In this document: piece by piece, positions 29,116-36,785 of the stretch | Layout: each line of letters begins with the position of its first letter | Numbering within the stretch: the stretch's first letter is position 1 | Assembly: GCF_021018745.1 (NCBI RefSeq) | Contig: NZ_CP063845.1 | Location: forward strand, 2,542,001 to 2,606,000 | From: Gloeobacter morelensis MG652769 | GTDB lineage: Bacteria > Cyanobacteriota > Cyanobacteriia > Gloeobacterales > Gloeobacteraceae | Direction: 5' to 3' | DNA length: 64,000 bases | Made by a program: the position numbers and the translations under genes | Notes under the pieces: model-generated | Told to the model about the DNA's origin: nothing | Databases searched by the model: none | The model's input: the letters and a program-made list of their open reading frames with translations, nothing else

Positions 29116-31116
29116 ATGTCCGTTTTTCTCGAAGTCGAACAGCTCGACAAAGTCTACTCTTTGCCGGGAGGCGGCAACTACATCGCCCTCAAAGGTGTGG
29201 AATTGACCGTGCGCCAGGGCGAATTCGTCTCGCTCATCGGCCATTCCGGCTGCGGCAAGTCGACTTTGCTCAACATCGTCGCGGGTCTCGACCGCCCGAG
29301 CACCGGTCGCGTGGCCCTCGCCGGCCGGCCGGTGCTCGGCCCCGGCCCCGACCGGATGGTGGTTTTCCAGAATTACTCGCTGCTGCCCTGGCTCACGGTG
29401 CGCGAAAACATCGCCCTGGCCGTGGACGAGGTCTACACCGACAAATCCAAACAAGAGCGCGATGAAATTGTCCGCTCCCACGTCCAAATGGTGGGCCTCA
29501 CCCCGGCCGCCGACAAAAAGCCCGCCCAACTGTCCGGCGGCATGAAGCAGCGCGTCGCCATCGCCCGGGCGCTTTCCATCCGCCCCGAGTTGTTGCTCCT
29601 CGATGAGCCGTTCGGTGCCCTCGACGCCCTCACCCGCGGCAATCTCCAGGAGCAGTTGATGCGCATCTGCGAGGAGACCGGCGCCACCTGCATGATGGTC
29701 ACCCACGACGTGGACGAGGCGTTGCTGCTGTCCGATCGCATCGTCATGCTCACCAACGGCCCCCAGTCGCGCATCGGCCAGATCCTGGAGGTACCCTTCG
29801 AGCGCCCGCGCACACGCCTGGAGGTGGTCAACCACCCGAACTACTACAGCCTGCGCAGCGAGATGCTCTATTTTCTGGGCCAGCAAAAGCGCATCAAGCA
29901 GCTGCGCTCCCGCCAAAAAGGTCCCATCGCCCGCCACGGCCTCGAAAAGATCAACCTTGAAGTGGGCTATTTGCCGCTTACCGCCTGCGCGCCGCTGGTG
30001 GTGGCCAAAGAAAAGGGATTTTTCAACCGCCACGGTCTGGAAGAAGTAACTCTGGTGCGCGAGCCGAGCTGGCGGGCGGTGGTGGATGGGGTGGCCGGGG
30101 GCTATATCGACGCGGCCCAGATGCCCGCCGGGATGCCCCTGTGGTTTACTCTGGGGGGCCACGAGGACAAGCCTTTGCCGGTGGTGACCTCGCTGACCCT
30201 CTCGCGCAACGGCAACGCCGTTACCCTGGGTAAAAAATTTCTCGACCTGGGTGTCTTCAACCAGGCGGACTTAAAGGCCTACTTGCAGCGCACCGCCCGC
30301 GACCGCCACACCTTCGGCCTGGTCCACCCGGCCTCGATGCACAACTTGCTGTTGCGCCACTGGCTTGCCGCAGGCGGCATCCACCCGGATCGGGACGTGG
30401 ATCTGACCACGCTGCCGCCCGCCCAAATGATTGCCAACCTCAAAGCCGGCAACATCGACGGCTTTTGCATCGGCGAACCCTGGAACATCCGGGCCGCCGC
30501 CGAGGGCATCGGCTTTACGGTCGCGACGGATCTGGAGATCTGGCCCGGTCACCCGGGCAAGGTGCTGGGGGTGCGCGAAGACTGGGCACAGACCTACCCC
30601 AATACCCACCTGGCCCTCATCAAAGCGCTCACCCAAGCCTGCCTGTACTGTGCCGATGAGGCCAACGCCGAGGAGGTCCGCGGCCTGCTTTGCCGCGACG
30701 AGTACCTGGGAGCCGATCCCGCCTACGTCCAGTTGGGGGAGGGCGAACCGAACACCTGTGCCCTCGGCAGGGACCGCCTCCAGTACGCCCACCACCTGTT
30801 TGCCGGCGCCGGGGTGAACCGCCCCAGCCGCACCGAGCAACTGTGGATCCTCACCCAGATGGCTCGCTGGGGGGATGTGCCCTTCCCGCGCAACTGGGTG
30901 GAGGTGATCGAGCGGGTCTGCCGGGTGCAGGCTTTCAGTACCGCTTCGCGCGAGTTGGGGCTCGAAGTCGATTACCGCCGCGGTCCCATTCGTCTGGCCG
31001 ACGGCACCCCCTTTGACGCCGAGGACCCGCTGGGTTACCTCAAGGCGCTTGAGATCAAAAGCGATGTCTATATTGCCGAGGTACCCTTGCCCGCAAGCCT
31101 TGCCGCCGCCCCCTGA
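29116..31116 (+). CDS. cmpC: Bicarbonate ABC transporter ATPase with fused substrate-binding domain, CmpC
   Basis: The ATG at 29116 gives 666 residues in two parts. Residues 1-260 are an ABC ATPase: Walker A GHSGCGKS near 42, signature LSGGMKQR near 140, Walker B LLLLDEPFG near 160. Residues from about 275 on are a CmpA/NrtA-like solute-binding domain (VGYLPLTACAPLVVAKEKGF; MHNLLLRHWLAAGGIHPD; NIDGFCIGEPW) kept in the cytoplasm, where it is thought to sense substrate and regulate transport. This fused architecture is diagnostic of CmpC/NrtC. It starts 19 bp after the carbonic anhydrase stop. Confidence 0.9.
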   Translation: MSVFLEVEQLDKVYSLPGGGNYIALKGVELTVRQGEFVSLIGHSGCGKSTLLNIVAGLDRPSTGRVALAGRPVLGPGPDRMVVFQNYSLLPWLTVRENIALAVDEVYTDKSKQERDEIVRSHVQMVGLTPAADKKPAQLSGGMKQRVAIARALSIRPELLLLDEPFGALDALTRGNLQEQLMRICEETGATCMMVTHDVDEALLLSDRIVMLTNGPQSRIGQILEVPFERPRTRLEVVNHPNYYSLRSEMLYFLGQQKRIKQLRSRQKGPIARHGLEKINLEVGYLPLTACAPLVVAKEKGFFNRHGLEEVTLVREPSWRAVVDGVAGGYIDAAQMPAGMPLWFTLGGHEDKPLPVVTSLTLSRNGNAVTLGKKFLDLGVFNQADLKAYLQRTARDRHTFGLVHPASMHNLLLRHWLAAGGIHPDRDVDLTTLPPAQMIANLKAGNIDGFCIGEPWNIRAAAEGIGFTVATDLEIWPGHPGKVLGVREDWAQTYPNTHLALIKALTQACLYCADEANAEEVRGLLCRDEYLGADPAYVQLGEGEPNTCALGRDRLQYAHHLFAGAGVNRPSRTEQLWILTQMARWGDVPFPRNWVEVIERVCRVQAFSTASRELGLEVDYRRGPIRLADGTPFDAEDPLGYLKALEIKSDVYIAEVPLPASLAAAP

Positions 31117-31141
31117 CGCACTCTACCTATCGAGCACTGCC

Positions 31142-31951
31142 ATGATCGCCAATTCCGTCTCGCTCGAACCGCTGCTGGCCATCCGCAACGTCAGCAAATC
31201 GTTCCCGACCCCGAACGGCCCCTACACGGTGCTGGAGGACGTCAATCTCGCCGTGCGCCAGGGCGAATTCGTCTGCATCATCGGTCATTCCGGCTGCGGC
31301 AAGACGACCCTGCTCAACATGGTGGCGGGCTTTGCCACCCCCACCACGGGCGAGGTGCTCCTGCGCTCTGAGCCCATCGCCCGGCCCGGCCCCGACCGAA
31401 TGGTGGTTTTTCAGGGCTACGCGCTGTTGCCGTGGCTGTCAGCCTTCGAAAACATTTATCTGGCCGTCGACGCGGTCTGGCCCACCAAGTCCAGAAGCGA
31501 AAAAACAACCATCGTGCAGACCAACCTGGCTCGGGTGGGCCTGTCGGAGGCGGCCGAGAAGAAGCCCGCCCAACTGTCCGGCGGCATGAAGCAACGCGTC
31601 GCCATCGCCCGGGCGCTTTCCATCCAACCGGAGGTGCTCATCCTGGACGAACCTTTCGGCGCTCTTGACGCCATCACCAAAGAAGAACTCCAGGAGCAAC
31701 TATTGCAAATCTGGAATACCAGTCGCGCCACGGTACTGATGATCACCCACGACATCGACGAGGCGCTCTTTCTGGCTGACCGGCTGGTGATGATGACCAA
31801 CGGTCCGGCCGCCCACATCGGCGAGGTGTTGACGATTCCCTTTGCCCGGCCACGCAACCGCACCCGCATCATGGAAGACCCGCGCTACTACGACCTGCGC
31901 AACCATGCCCTGGATTTTCTTTATCGCCGCTTCGCCCACCAGAGCGACTAA
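31142..31951 (+). CDS. cmpD: Bicarbonate ABC transporter ATPase, probable CmpD
   Basis: The ATG at 31142 gives 269 residues, a stand-alone ABC ATPase closely similar to the N-terminal half of CmpC. It has Walker A GHSGCGKT near 46, LSGGMKQR near 147 and Walker B LILDEPFG. With CmpC it forms the ATPase dimer below CmpB. It begins 25 bp after cmpC and ends the operon. Its stop codon overlaps the last codons of the convergent ccmO by four bases. Confidence 0.89.
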   Translation: MIANSVSLEPLLAIRNVSKSFPTPNGPYTVLEDVNLAVRQGEFVCIIGHSGCGKTTLLNMVAGFATPTTGEVLLRSEPIARPGPDRMVVFQGYALLPWLSAFENIYLAVDAVWPTKSRSEKTTIVQTNLARVGLSEAAEKKPAQLSGGMKQRVAIARALSIQPEVLILDEPFGALDAITKEELQEQLLQIWNTSRATVLMITHDIDEALFLADRLVMMTNGPAAHIGEVLTIPFARPRNRTRIMEDPRYYDLRNHALDFLYRRFAHQSD

Positions 31952-32685
31952 CGCTCGGGAGTCTTGGCGGGCAGCTCCAACAATTCGCCCACTTCCTGGC
32001 GCACCAGGCTCGGCAGAAGCAGGGGTTCGGGCACTTCGAGCAGCGCCGGGGAGATAGGCAGCGATTGCTCCAGTTCGTCGAGGGGCCGGGGGATGACCAT
32101 GACCGCGTGCAGTTCGCCGATGCGCTCGGCTTCTTTCATCCCGGCGTCGATGGCGTAGATCACATCGGCAACGTGGCCCTGGATGATCACTGTGCACAGG
32201 CCGGCGCCGATTTTTTCGTAGCCGATCAGGTGCACCTCGGCGGCGCGCAGCATCGTGTTGCTCGCCCCCACCAGCGCCGGAAACCCGCGGGTTTCCAACA
32301 GACCGATCGCCTGGTTGCTGAAGTGGCTGAAAGCCTGCTTGCGGGCGTAGCGGGGGATGCGGCTGTTGATGGGCAGCACCGCCTCGAGATTGGCAAGGGG
32401 CCGGGGGATGATCGAAGAAGTGACCAACTGACCGAACTCCTTGGCCGTCTGCACCCCCGCCTCGACGGCCAGGCGGACATCGGAGGTTTTGCCCCGCACC
32501 ACGGCAGTACAGTACCCGCCGCCCACTTTTTCGTAGCCTACCAGGAGCACCCCGGCGGACTTGAGCATCGCGTCGGCGGTCCCGACGATCGCGGGATAGC
32601 TGGAGGTCGAAACCAGACCGAGGGCGCTTTCCATTACAAATCCTGACTCACGCCATGGCAAAGGCGCGGCAATCCTCTCAATCAT
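31948..32685 (-). CDS. ccmO: Carboxysome shell protein CcmO, tandem BMC domains
   Basis: The ATG at 32685 follows GGAGGAG and gives 245 residues. It has two BMC domains, at about residues 20-105 and 125-210, each with the KSAGVLLVGYEK-like and RAAEVHLIGYEK-like core and an IPRPL element. Tandem-BMC shell proteins assemble as pseudohexameric trimers in the β-carboxysome facet. The last 35 residues are Leu/Pro/Glu-rich. It ends the ccmK-K-L-M-N-O operon. Its 3' end overlaps cmpD on the other strand. Confidence 0.95.
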   Translation of the reverse strand: MIERIAAPLPWRESGFVMESALGLVSTSSYPAIVGTADAMLKSAGVLLVGYEKVGGGYCTAVVRGKTSDVRLAVEAGVQTAKEFGQLVTSSIIPRPLANLEAVLPINSRIPRYARKQAFSHFSNQAIGLLETRGFPALVGASNTMLRAAEVHLIGYEKIGAGLCTVIIQGHVADVIYAIDAGMKEAERIGELHAVMVIPRPLDELEQSLPISPALLEVPEPLLLPSLVRQEVGELLELPAKTPER

Positions 32686-32760
32686 AGCTCCTCCGTTTTG
32701 CCCGCCCGGATACGTTGCGGCAGTTCTGCAGGATGGGCGTGGGGCGCAGGATAGGCAAAC

Positions 32761-33348
32761 CTACGTTCCTGGGGCAGAATCGGGGTTCTGCAGCGAGACG
32801 TCGTGGGGAAAGAGACTGAGGCGCAGCCGCTCCAGGTACGCCTTGCCCGCCACCGGCGGCTGACCGTTCTGCTGCGGTTCGGGGAGTGCCGCCTGCACCG
32901 GCGGGTCCAAGCCGGCCGCAAGCGCCTGGTTGGGATCGCGCGGAGCTGGAGCGGCGGGAATGACGTGGGGTTGCGCCGTTGCCGCAGGCAGGGCCTCGGC
33001 GGAGCGGCCGGCCTGGCCGACTAGCGAATGGGGGGGAATCACCTGGCCAGGAGCGATATCGGGATTGAGCAGGGTCGTAGCCGTGCCGACGCAGGCGTCG
33101 GCGCCGATTTTACCCCTGCCCACCACCAGCACCCCTGCGCCAAGACTGGCCCCCGAGCCTACTTCGAGGGTGCCCTGATGGGCATGCAGGATAGCTCCCA
33201 TGCCGATGCACGCTCCTGAGCCAATCACGATGCGGCTGTCGGGGTCAGCCCGCAGTAGAGCGCCGGAGGCGACGGCCGCGCCGGGATGGATGGTCACATC
33301 GCCGCTTGTGTAGGCGTTAGCGTCCCAGGGCGGTGGCAGAGAAGCCAT
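32761..33348 (-). CDS. ccmN: Carboxysome assembly protein CcmN
   Basis: The 195-residue protein has an N-terminal left-handed β-helix of hexapeptide repeats (about residues 15-100), a Pro/Ala-rich linker, and a C-terminal amphipathic helix GKAYLERLRLSLFPHD that matches the CcmN encapsulation peptide. In β-carboxysomes the β-helix binds CcmM and the peptide binds CcmK shell proteins, linking core to shell. The gene starts five bases after ccmM ends and is 75 bp from ccmO. About ten residues follow the peptide, so it is not quite terminal. Confidence 0.93.
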   Translation of the reverse strand: MASLPPPWDANAYTSGDVTIHPGAAVASGALLRADPDSRIVIGSGACIGMGAILHAHQGTLEVGSGASLGAGVLVVGRGKIGADACVGTATTLLNPDIAPGQVIPPHSLVGQAGRSAEALPAATAQPHVIPAAPAPRDPNQALAAGLDPPVQAALPEPQQNGQPPVAGKAYLERLRLSLFPHDVSLQNPDSAPGT

Positions 33349-33352
33349 CGGT

Positions 33353-34640
33353 TCAGGGCCGCTGGATGATCAGTTCAGCGACGCGGCGCTTGGCCTTGGG
33401 GTCGATACCGATCAGCCGCACGTACTCACCTGTATGCTCGCGCAGCACGGTCTCCAGAGCACTCACCGCCTCCGGCTCGCGGGCCGCCTGGAGCGTTGGG
33501 CCGCTCACCCACGAGTTGGCCTTGAAGCGGCGGGCATCGGCAAATTCGACCGCGAGGCGACAGCCCTGGGCAAGCAGAGAGCGCACCATATCGAGCACCT
33601 CGCTGCTGAGCGAACTGCTGCGCGTCGGGCCGGGTGCATAGGCCGGTGCGGGACTGTAGCCGCCCGCAGCCGGTGCGCTCGCAGGAGCAGGTTTGCCGTT
33701 GGGCCGCTGGATGATAGTCTCGCTCACGCGGCGCTTGGCCTTGGGGTCGATACCGATCAGCCGCACGTACTCACCTGTATGCTCGCGCAGCACGGTCTCC
33801 AGAGCACTCACCGCCTCCGGTTCGCGGGCCGCCTGGATCGCCGGGCCGCTCACCCACGAGTTGGCCTTGAAGCGCCGCTCGTCGGCAAATTCGACCGCGA
33901 GGCGACAGCCCTGGGCAAGCAGAGAGCGCACCATATCGAGCACGGCGGCATCGAGCATGCCGCCCCCGCCGCTCCGATGGCTGACGGTGTTGTAGCCCTG
34001 GGTTGGAGCGGCGTCTCCCCCGCTCGGCCGCTTGCCGTTGGGGTGCTGAATAATCGTCTCGGCCACGCGGCGCTTAGCCTTGGGGTCGATACCGATGATG
34101 CGGACATATTCGCCGGTATGTTCCTGGAGACAACCTTCGAGGGCAGCGAGCACCTCCGGTGCGCGAGTAGCGGCAATCGGCGCGCAACTCTGCCAGGAAT
34201 TGGCCCGAAAGCGCCGCTCGTCGGCGTGCTCGGTGCCGATGCGATAGCCCTGCGAAAGGAGCGAGTGCACCTGCTGGGCCGCCTCGGGACTGAGCAGACC
34301 GCCGTTGGCCGGCTGGTAGGCAACGCCCGCGGGAGCGGCCGGGGTTGCAGCGAACTTGCCGCCGCTAACGTTGGCCTCGATCGGTTTGCCGTCGGGGCGC
34401 TGGATGATAGTCTCGCTCACGCGGCGCTTGGCCTTGGGGTCGATACCGATCAGCCGCACGTACTCACCTGTATGCTCGCGCAGCACGGTCTCCAGAGCAC
34501 TCACCGCCTCCGGTTCGCGGGCCGCCTGGATCGCCGGGCCGCTCACCCACGAGTTGGCCTTGAAGCGCCGCTCGTCGGCAAATTCGACCGCGAGGCGACA
34601 GCCCTGGGCAAGCAGGGAGCGCACCGTGTCGAGGGTTTGA
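33353..34640 (-). repeat. Four SSUL-encoding repeats within ccmM, three nearly identical in DNA
   Basis: Copies lie at about 34393-34640 (1), 34040-34270 (2), 33705-33945 (3) and 33353-33600 (4). Copies 1, 3 and 4 are almost identical over some 200 bases, including synonymous sites, whereas copy 2 differs at many positions. This points to recent homogenisation of three copies by recombination. Confidence 0.85.
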
Positions 34641-35347
34641 CTGGTCATGAACATACTGCTTACCTGAGCGTGGGTTCTGGGTGTGGGTTTGCCGTTGGTG
34701 CCCCGCGGCGCCGGGTTGCTCTCGTCGCGAATCGGCACGATGCACTCGATGTCGGCGGCGCAGCGATAACCCTGGCGCAACGCATCGTTGATGCCGATGA
34801 CGTGCTTGGCGAAGTGGATATCGATATCCTGGGCGTCGGGGAGGCGGTTGGCCTGCTGCTGGGTGGTAATCACCGCGCCGGAGGGCACGTACTTGCCAGG
34901 CGGGATCTCCACATCCTGCACCAGCGCGTGCATCATCACGATGCAGCCTTTGCCCACCCGGGCATTAAAGATTGTCGAGCGAAAGCCGATGAAGCAATCG
35001 TCGCCGACGTAGCAAGGCCCGTGGATGAGGGCCATATGGGTAATCGAGGTGTTCGAGCCCACCCACACCGAGTAGGATTGGCCGTCGTCGCCGTTGACCC
35101 GTCCTTCCTGCAGGCCGTGGATGACCACGCCATCCTGGATGTTGGTGTTGGCACCAATGTGAAAGGGTGAACCCTCGTCCGCACGAATCGAGGTTCCCGG
35201 CGAGACCAGTACGTTGGCGCTGATGCGCACATCGCCGATGATCTGCGAGAAACTGTGTACGTAGGCGGACGGATCGATTGCGGCCTCAGCCAACCGTCTC
35301 GACCACGGGGTAGGGGGAGCCGCGAGGCGGCTTTGTGCAACCATCAA
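33353..35347 (-). CDS. ccmM: Carboxysome scaffold CcmM: γ-carbonic anhydrase domain plus four SSUL repeats
   Basis: The protein has 664 residues. Residues 15-205 form the γ-carbonic anhydrase β-helix, with zinc ligands H77, H104 and H109 and the cysteine pair C196/C202 that in Thermosynechococcus CcmM forms the activating disulfide. So the domain is probably an active anhydrase. Four Rubisco-small-subunit-like (SSUL) modules follow, at about 237-320, 353-432, 475-555 and 585-664; these bind Rubisco to form the condensate. Only module 2 has the redox cysteine pair (C388, C406). Internal ATGs at 34654 and 34648, behind AGGTAAG, could give a short SSUL-only form of about 432 residues. Confidence 0.96.
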   Translation of the reverse strand: MMVAQSRLAAPPTPWSRRLAEAAIDPSAYVHSFSQIIGDVRISANVLVSPGTSIRADEGSPFHIGANTNIQDGVVIHGLQEGRVNGDDGQSYSVWVGSNTSITHMALIHGPCYVGDDCFIGFRSTIFNARVGKGCIVMMHALVQDVEIPPGKYVPSGAVITTQQQANRLPDAQDIDIHFAKHVIGINDALRQGYRCAADIECIVPIRDESNPAPRGTNGKPTPRTHAQVSSMFMTSQTLDTVRSLLAQGCRLAVEFADERRFKANSWVSGPAIQAAREPEAVSALETVLREHTGEYVRLIGIDPKAKRRVSETIIQRPDGKPIEANVSGGKFAATPAAPAGVAYQPANGGLLSPEAAQQVHSLLSQGYRIGTEHADERRFRANSWQSCAPIAATRAPEVLAALEGCLQEHTGEYVRIIGIDPKAKRRVAETIIQHPNGKRPSGGDAAPTQGYNTVSHRSGGGGMLDAAVLDMVRSLLAQGCRLAVEFADERRFKANSWVSGPAIQAAREPEAVSALETVLREHTGEYVRLIGIDPKAKRRVSETIIQRPNGKPAPASAPAAGGYSPAPAYAPGPTRSSSLSSEVLDMVRSLLAQGCRLAVEFADARRFKANSWVSGPTLQAAREPEAVSALETVLREHTGEYVRLIGIDPKAKRRVAELIIQRP

Positions 35348-35374
35348 CCGATTCCTCCAAACGCATTCAACCTG

Positions 35375-35677
35375 CTAGCGGTACTGGTCCTTTTTGCTGT
35401 AGAGCGAGCGGTTGTCGACGCTGACCGTGTCGATGATGCCGATCACTACCGCGTCGACCGGACGCTTTTCACTGCCCACCACTTGCCTGGCCGCACTGCC
35501 GCGGCTGAACAGTACCCATTCGTCGAGCCCGGCCCCGACGCCGTCGGCCGCCACTTCATATTGCGCAAGCGGCTGGCCGGCCTCATCGATAAGTTGGAGC
35601 AGCAAAAATTTTACCCCGACCATGCTGGGCTCCTTTTGCGTGCTGACCACCGTGCCCCGGACTCTGCCAATCTGCAT
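35375..35677 (-). CDS. ccmL: Carboxysome vertex protein CcmL
   Basis: The 100-residue protein is a BMV-family pentamer that caps the vertices of the shell. Marks are the N-terminal [35 protein letters not shown] near residue 45 and the VIGIIDTVSVDN segment. The ATG overlaps the upstream ccmK stop as TGATG, which suggests translational coupling between shell hexamer and pentamer. It lies 27 bp before ccmM. Confidence 0.95.
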   Translation of the reverse strand: MQIGRVRGTVVSTQKEPSMVGVKFLLLQLIDEAGQPLAQYEVAADGVGAGLDEWVLFSRGSAARQVVGSEKRPVDAVVIGIIDTVSVDNRSLYSKKDQYR

Positions 35678-36018
35678 CAGGGTCTGCCGTAGGGACGAAT
35701 GGAGTTGACACCCTCGCGGAACTGCTCGACCGCCTCGGTGTAGCGGATGGGCAGCACGTATTCGAGGTTCTCGTGGGGACGGGCGATGATGTGGTGCGAG
35801 AGCAACTGACCGCCGTAGACGCGCTTGATTGACTCAATGCCTGCCGCCACCGAAGCCTGCACCTCCGATACATCGCCGCGTACGATCACCGTGACCCGGC
35901 CACTGCTGATTTTTTCGTAGCCCACCAAGGTGACGCGGGCCGCTTTGACCATCGCATCCGCCGCCTCGACCACGGCCGGAAAACCCAAGGTTTCAATCAT
36001 GCCAACTGCAACTGCCAT
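35677..36018 (-). CDS. ccmK: Carboxysome shell hexamer protein CcmK (second copy)
   Basis: The ATG at 36018 follows GGAGG and gives 113 residues with one BMC domain: [40 protein letters not shown] and the central-pore region typical of CcmK1/2. Compared with the first copy it has a longer C-terminal tail ending in IRPYGRP. Longer frames upstream read through the first copy's end and were rejected. The stop overlaps the ccmL start. Confidence 0.94.
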   Translation of the reverse strand: MAVAVGMIETLGFPAVVEAADAMVKAARVTLVGYEKISSGRVTVIVRGDVSEVQASVAAGIESIKRVYGGQLLSHHIIARPHENLEYVLPIRYTEAVEQFREGVNSIRPYGRP

Positions 36019-36055
36019 TCGGATTCCTCCTAAAAAAACACGCAAATACAACCCA

Positions 36056-36364
36056 TCAAGTTCGGAATTGCTCAACTGCTTCGGTGTAGCGAATCGGCAA
36101 CACGTACTCGAGGTTCTCGTGGGGACGAGCAATGATGTGTGTCGAAAGTATCTCGCCGCCGTTCACCCGCTTGGCCGACTCCACACCAGCCGATACCGAA
36201 GCTTGCACCTCCGATACATCGCCGCGCACGATCACCGTGACCCGGCCGCTGCCAATTTTTTCGTAACCGACGAGTGTCACCCGGGCCGCCTTGACCATCG
36301 CGTCCGCCGCCTCGACGACGGCCGGAAAGCCCTTGGTTTCGATCATTCCAACAGCAATAGGCAT
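36056..36364 (-). CDS. ccmK: Carboxysome shell hexamer protein CcmK (first gene of the ccm operon)
   Basis: The ATG at 36364 follows AGGAGG and gives 102 residues with a single BMC domain ([39 protein letters not shown]). It forms the main facet hexamers with its 113-residue neighbour, from which it differs mostly at the C-terminus. It is the first gene of ccmK-ccmK-ccmL-ccmM-ccmN-ccmO. The leader upstream has a nested inverted repeat at 36425-36467 and a TATAAT element at 36516-36521. Confidence 0.94.
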   Translation of the reverse strand: MPIAVGMIETKGFPAVVEAADAMVKAARVTLVGYEKIGSGRVTVIVRGDVSEVQASVSAGVESAKRVNGGEILSTHIIARPHENLEYVLPIRYTEAVEQFRT

Positions 36365-36424
36365 GAACAACCTCCTGTGCATTTCGCGCAGCCAAACAAA
36401 ACAGTTTGTGGCGAAAATTGTGAG

Positions 36425-36467
36425 GGAATACTCATCGCTTTTCGGAGGCGAAAATCCTGGGTATTCC
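36425..36467 (-). promoter_or_regulatory. Nested hairpin in the ccm operon leader
   Basis: Outer arms GGAATAC (36425-36431) and GTATTCC (36461-36467) enclose inner arms TTTTCG and CGAAAA around GAGG. The structure lies 60-105 bases before the first ccmK start, within the likely 5' untranslated region. A neighbouring CTTAT-AGA-ATAAG dyad is at 36471-36483. It may be a protein site on DNA or an RNA leader structure. Confidence 0.4.
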
Positions 36468-36515
36468 TAGCTTATAGAATAAGACCACGCCTGCCCGAAT
36501 GCAATATTAGCAGCG

Positions 36516-36521
36516 ATTATA
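36516..36521 (-). promoter_or_regulatory. TATAAT -10-like element of the ccm operon
   Basis: On the minus strand GAAAG-TATAAT-CGC lies about 155 bases before the first ccmK start in an AT-rich stretch. A clear -35 box was not found. The sequence around it resembles the element before ndhF4 (AAAG-TATAAT). Confidence 0.35.
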
Positions 36522-36664
36522 CTTTCATATGTTTTAAATTAGCCTTTCTTATCTAAAGACGGGTCGATACTGGTGCCGCCGCGGTTCTCACTGCTCCAAA
36601 ATCGTCGGCGGTGCAGGTTGACACTGGCTCCGCCTTCAGGCAAAGATGGTATTTGCGTCAGTAA

Positions 36665-36738
36665 GGCCCCGTAGCTCAATTGGTTAGAGCGCCGCCCTGT
36701 CACGGCGGAGGTTGACGGTTCGAGCCCGTTCGGGGTCG
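36665..36738 (+). tRNA. tRNA-Asp (anticodon GTC)
   Basis: A 74-nt cloverleaf can be drawn. The acceptor GGCCCCG pairs with CGGGGTC (one G-U), with D-arm GCTC/GAGC, anticodon stem CCGCC/GGCGG with loop CTGTCAC (anticodon GTC), and T-arm ACGGG-type stem with GTTCGAG. CCA is not encoded. It stands between the ccm promoter region and the convergent protease gene. A 6-bp stem (36757-36774) follows. Confidence 0.95.
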
Positions 36739-36785
36739 CTAATTTATTGAAAGGTTTCAGGGATAGAACCCTGACGCCTGGTTCC

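Noticed and set aside
26088-31951. Annotation as a nitrate transporter NrtABCD
   Set aside because: Kept as the alternative only; the internal anhydrase, neighbouring CO2-uptake genes and carboxysome operon make bicarbonate more likely, and no nitrate or nitrite reductase gene is nearby.
36757-36774. Terminator after tRNA-Asp
   Set aside because: There is a 6-bp stem TCAGGG/CCCTGA but no T-tract on either strand, so it is not listed as a feature.
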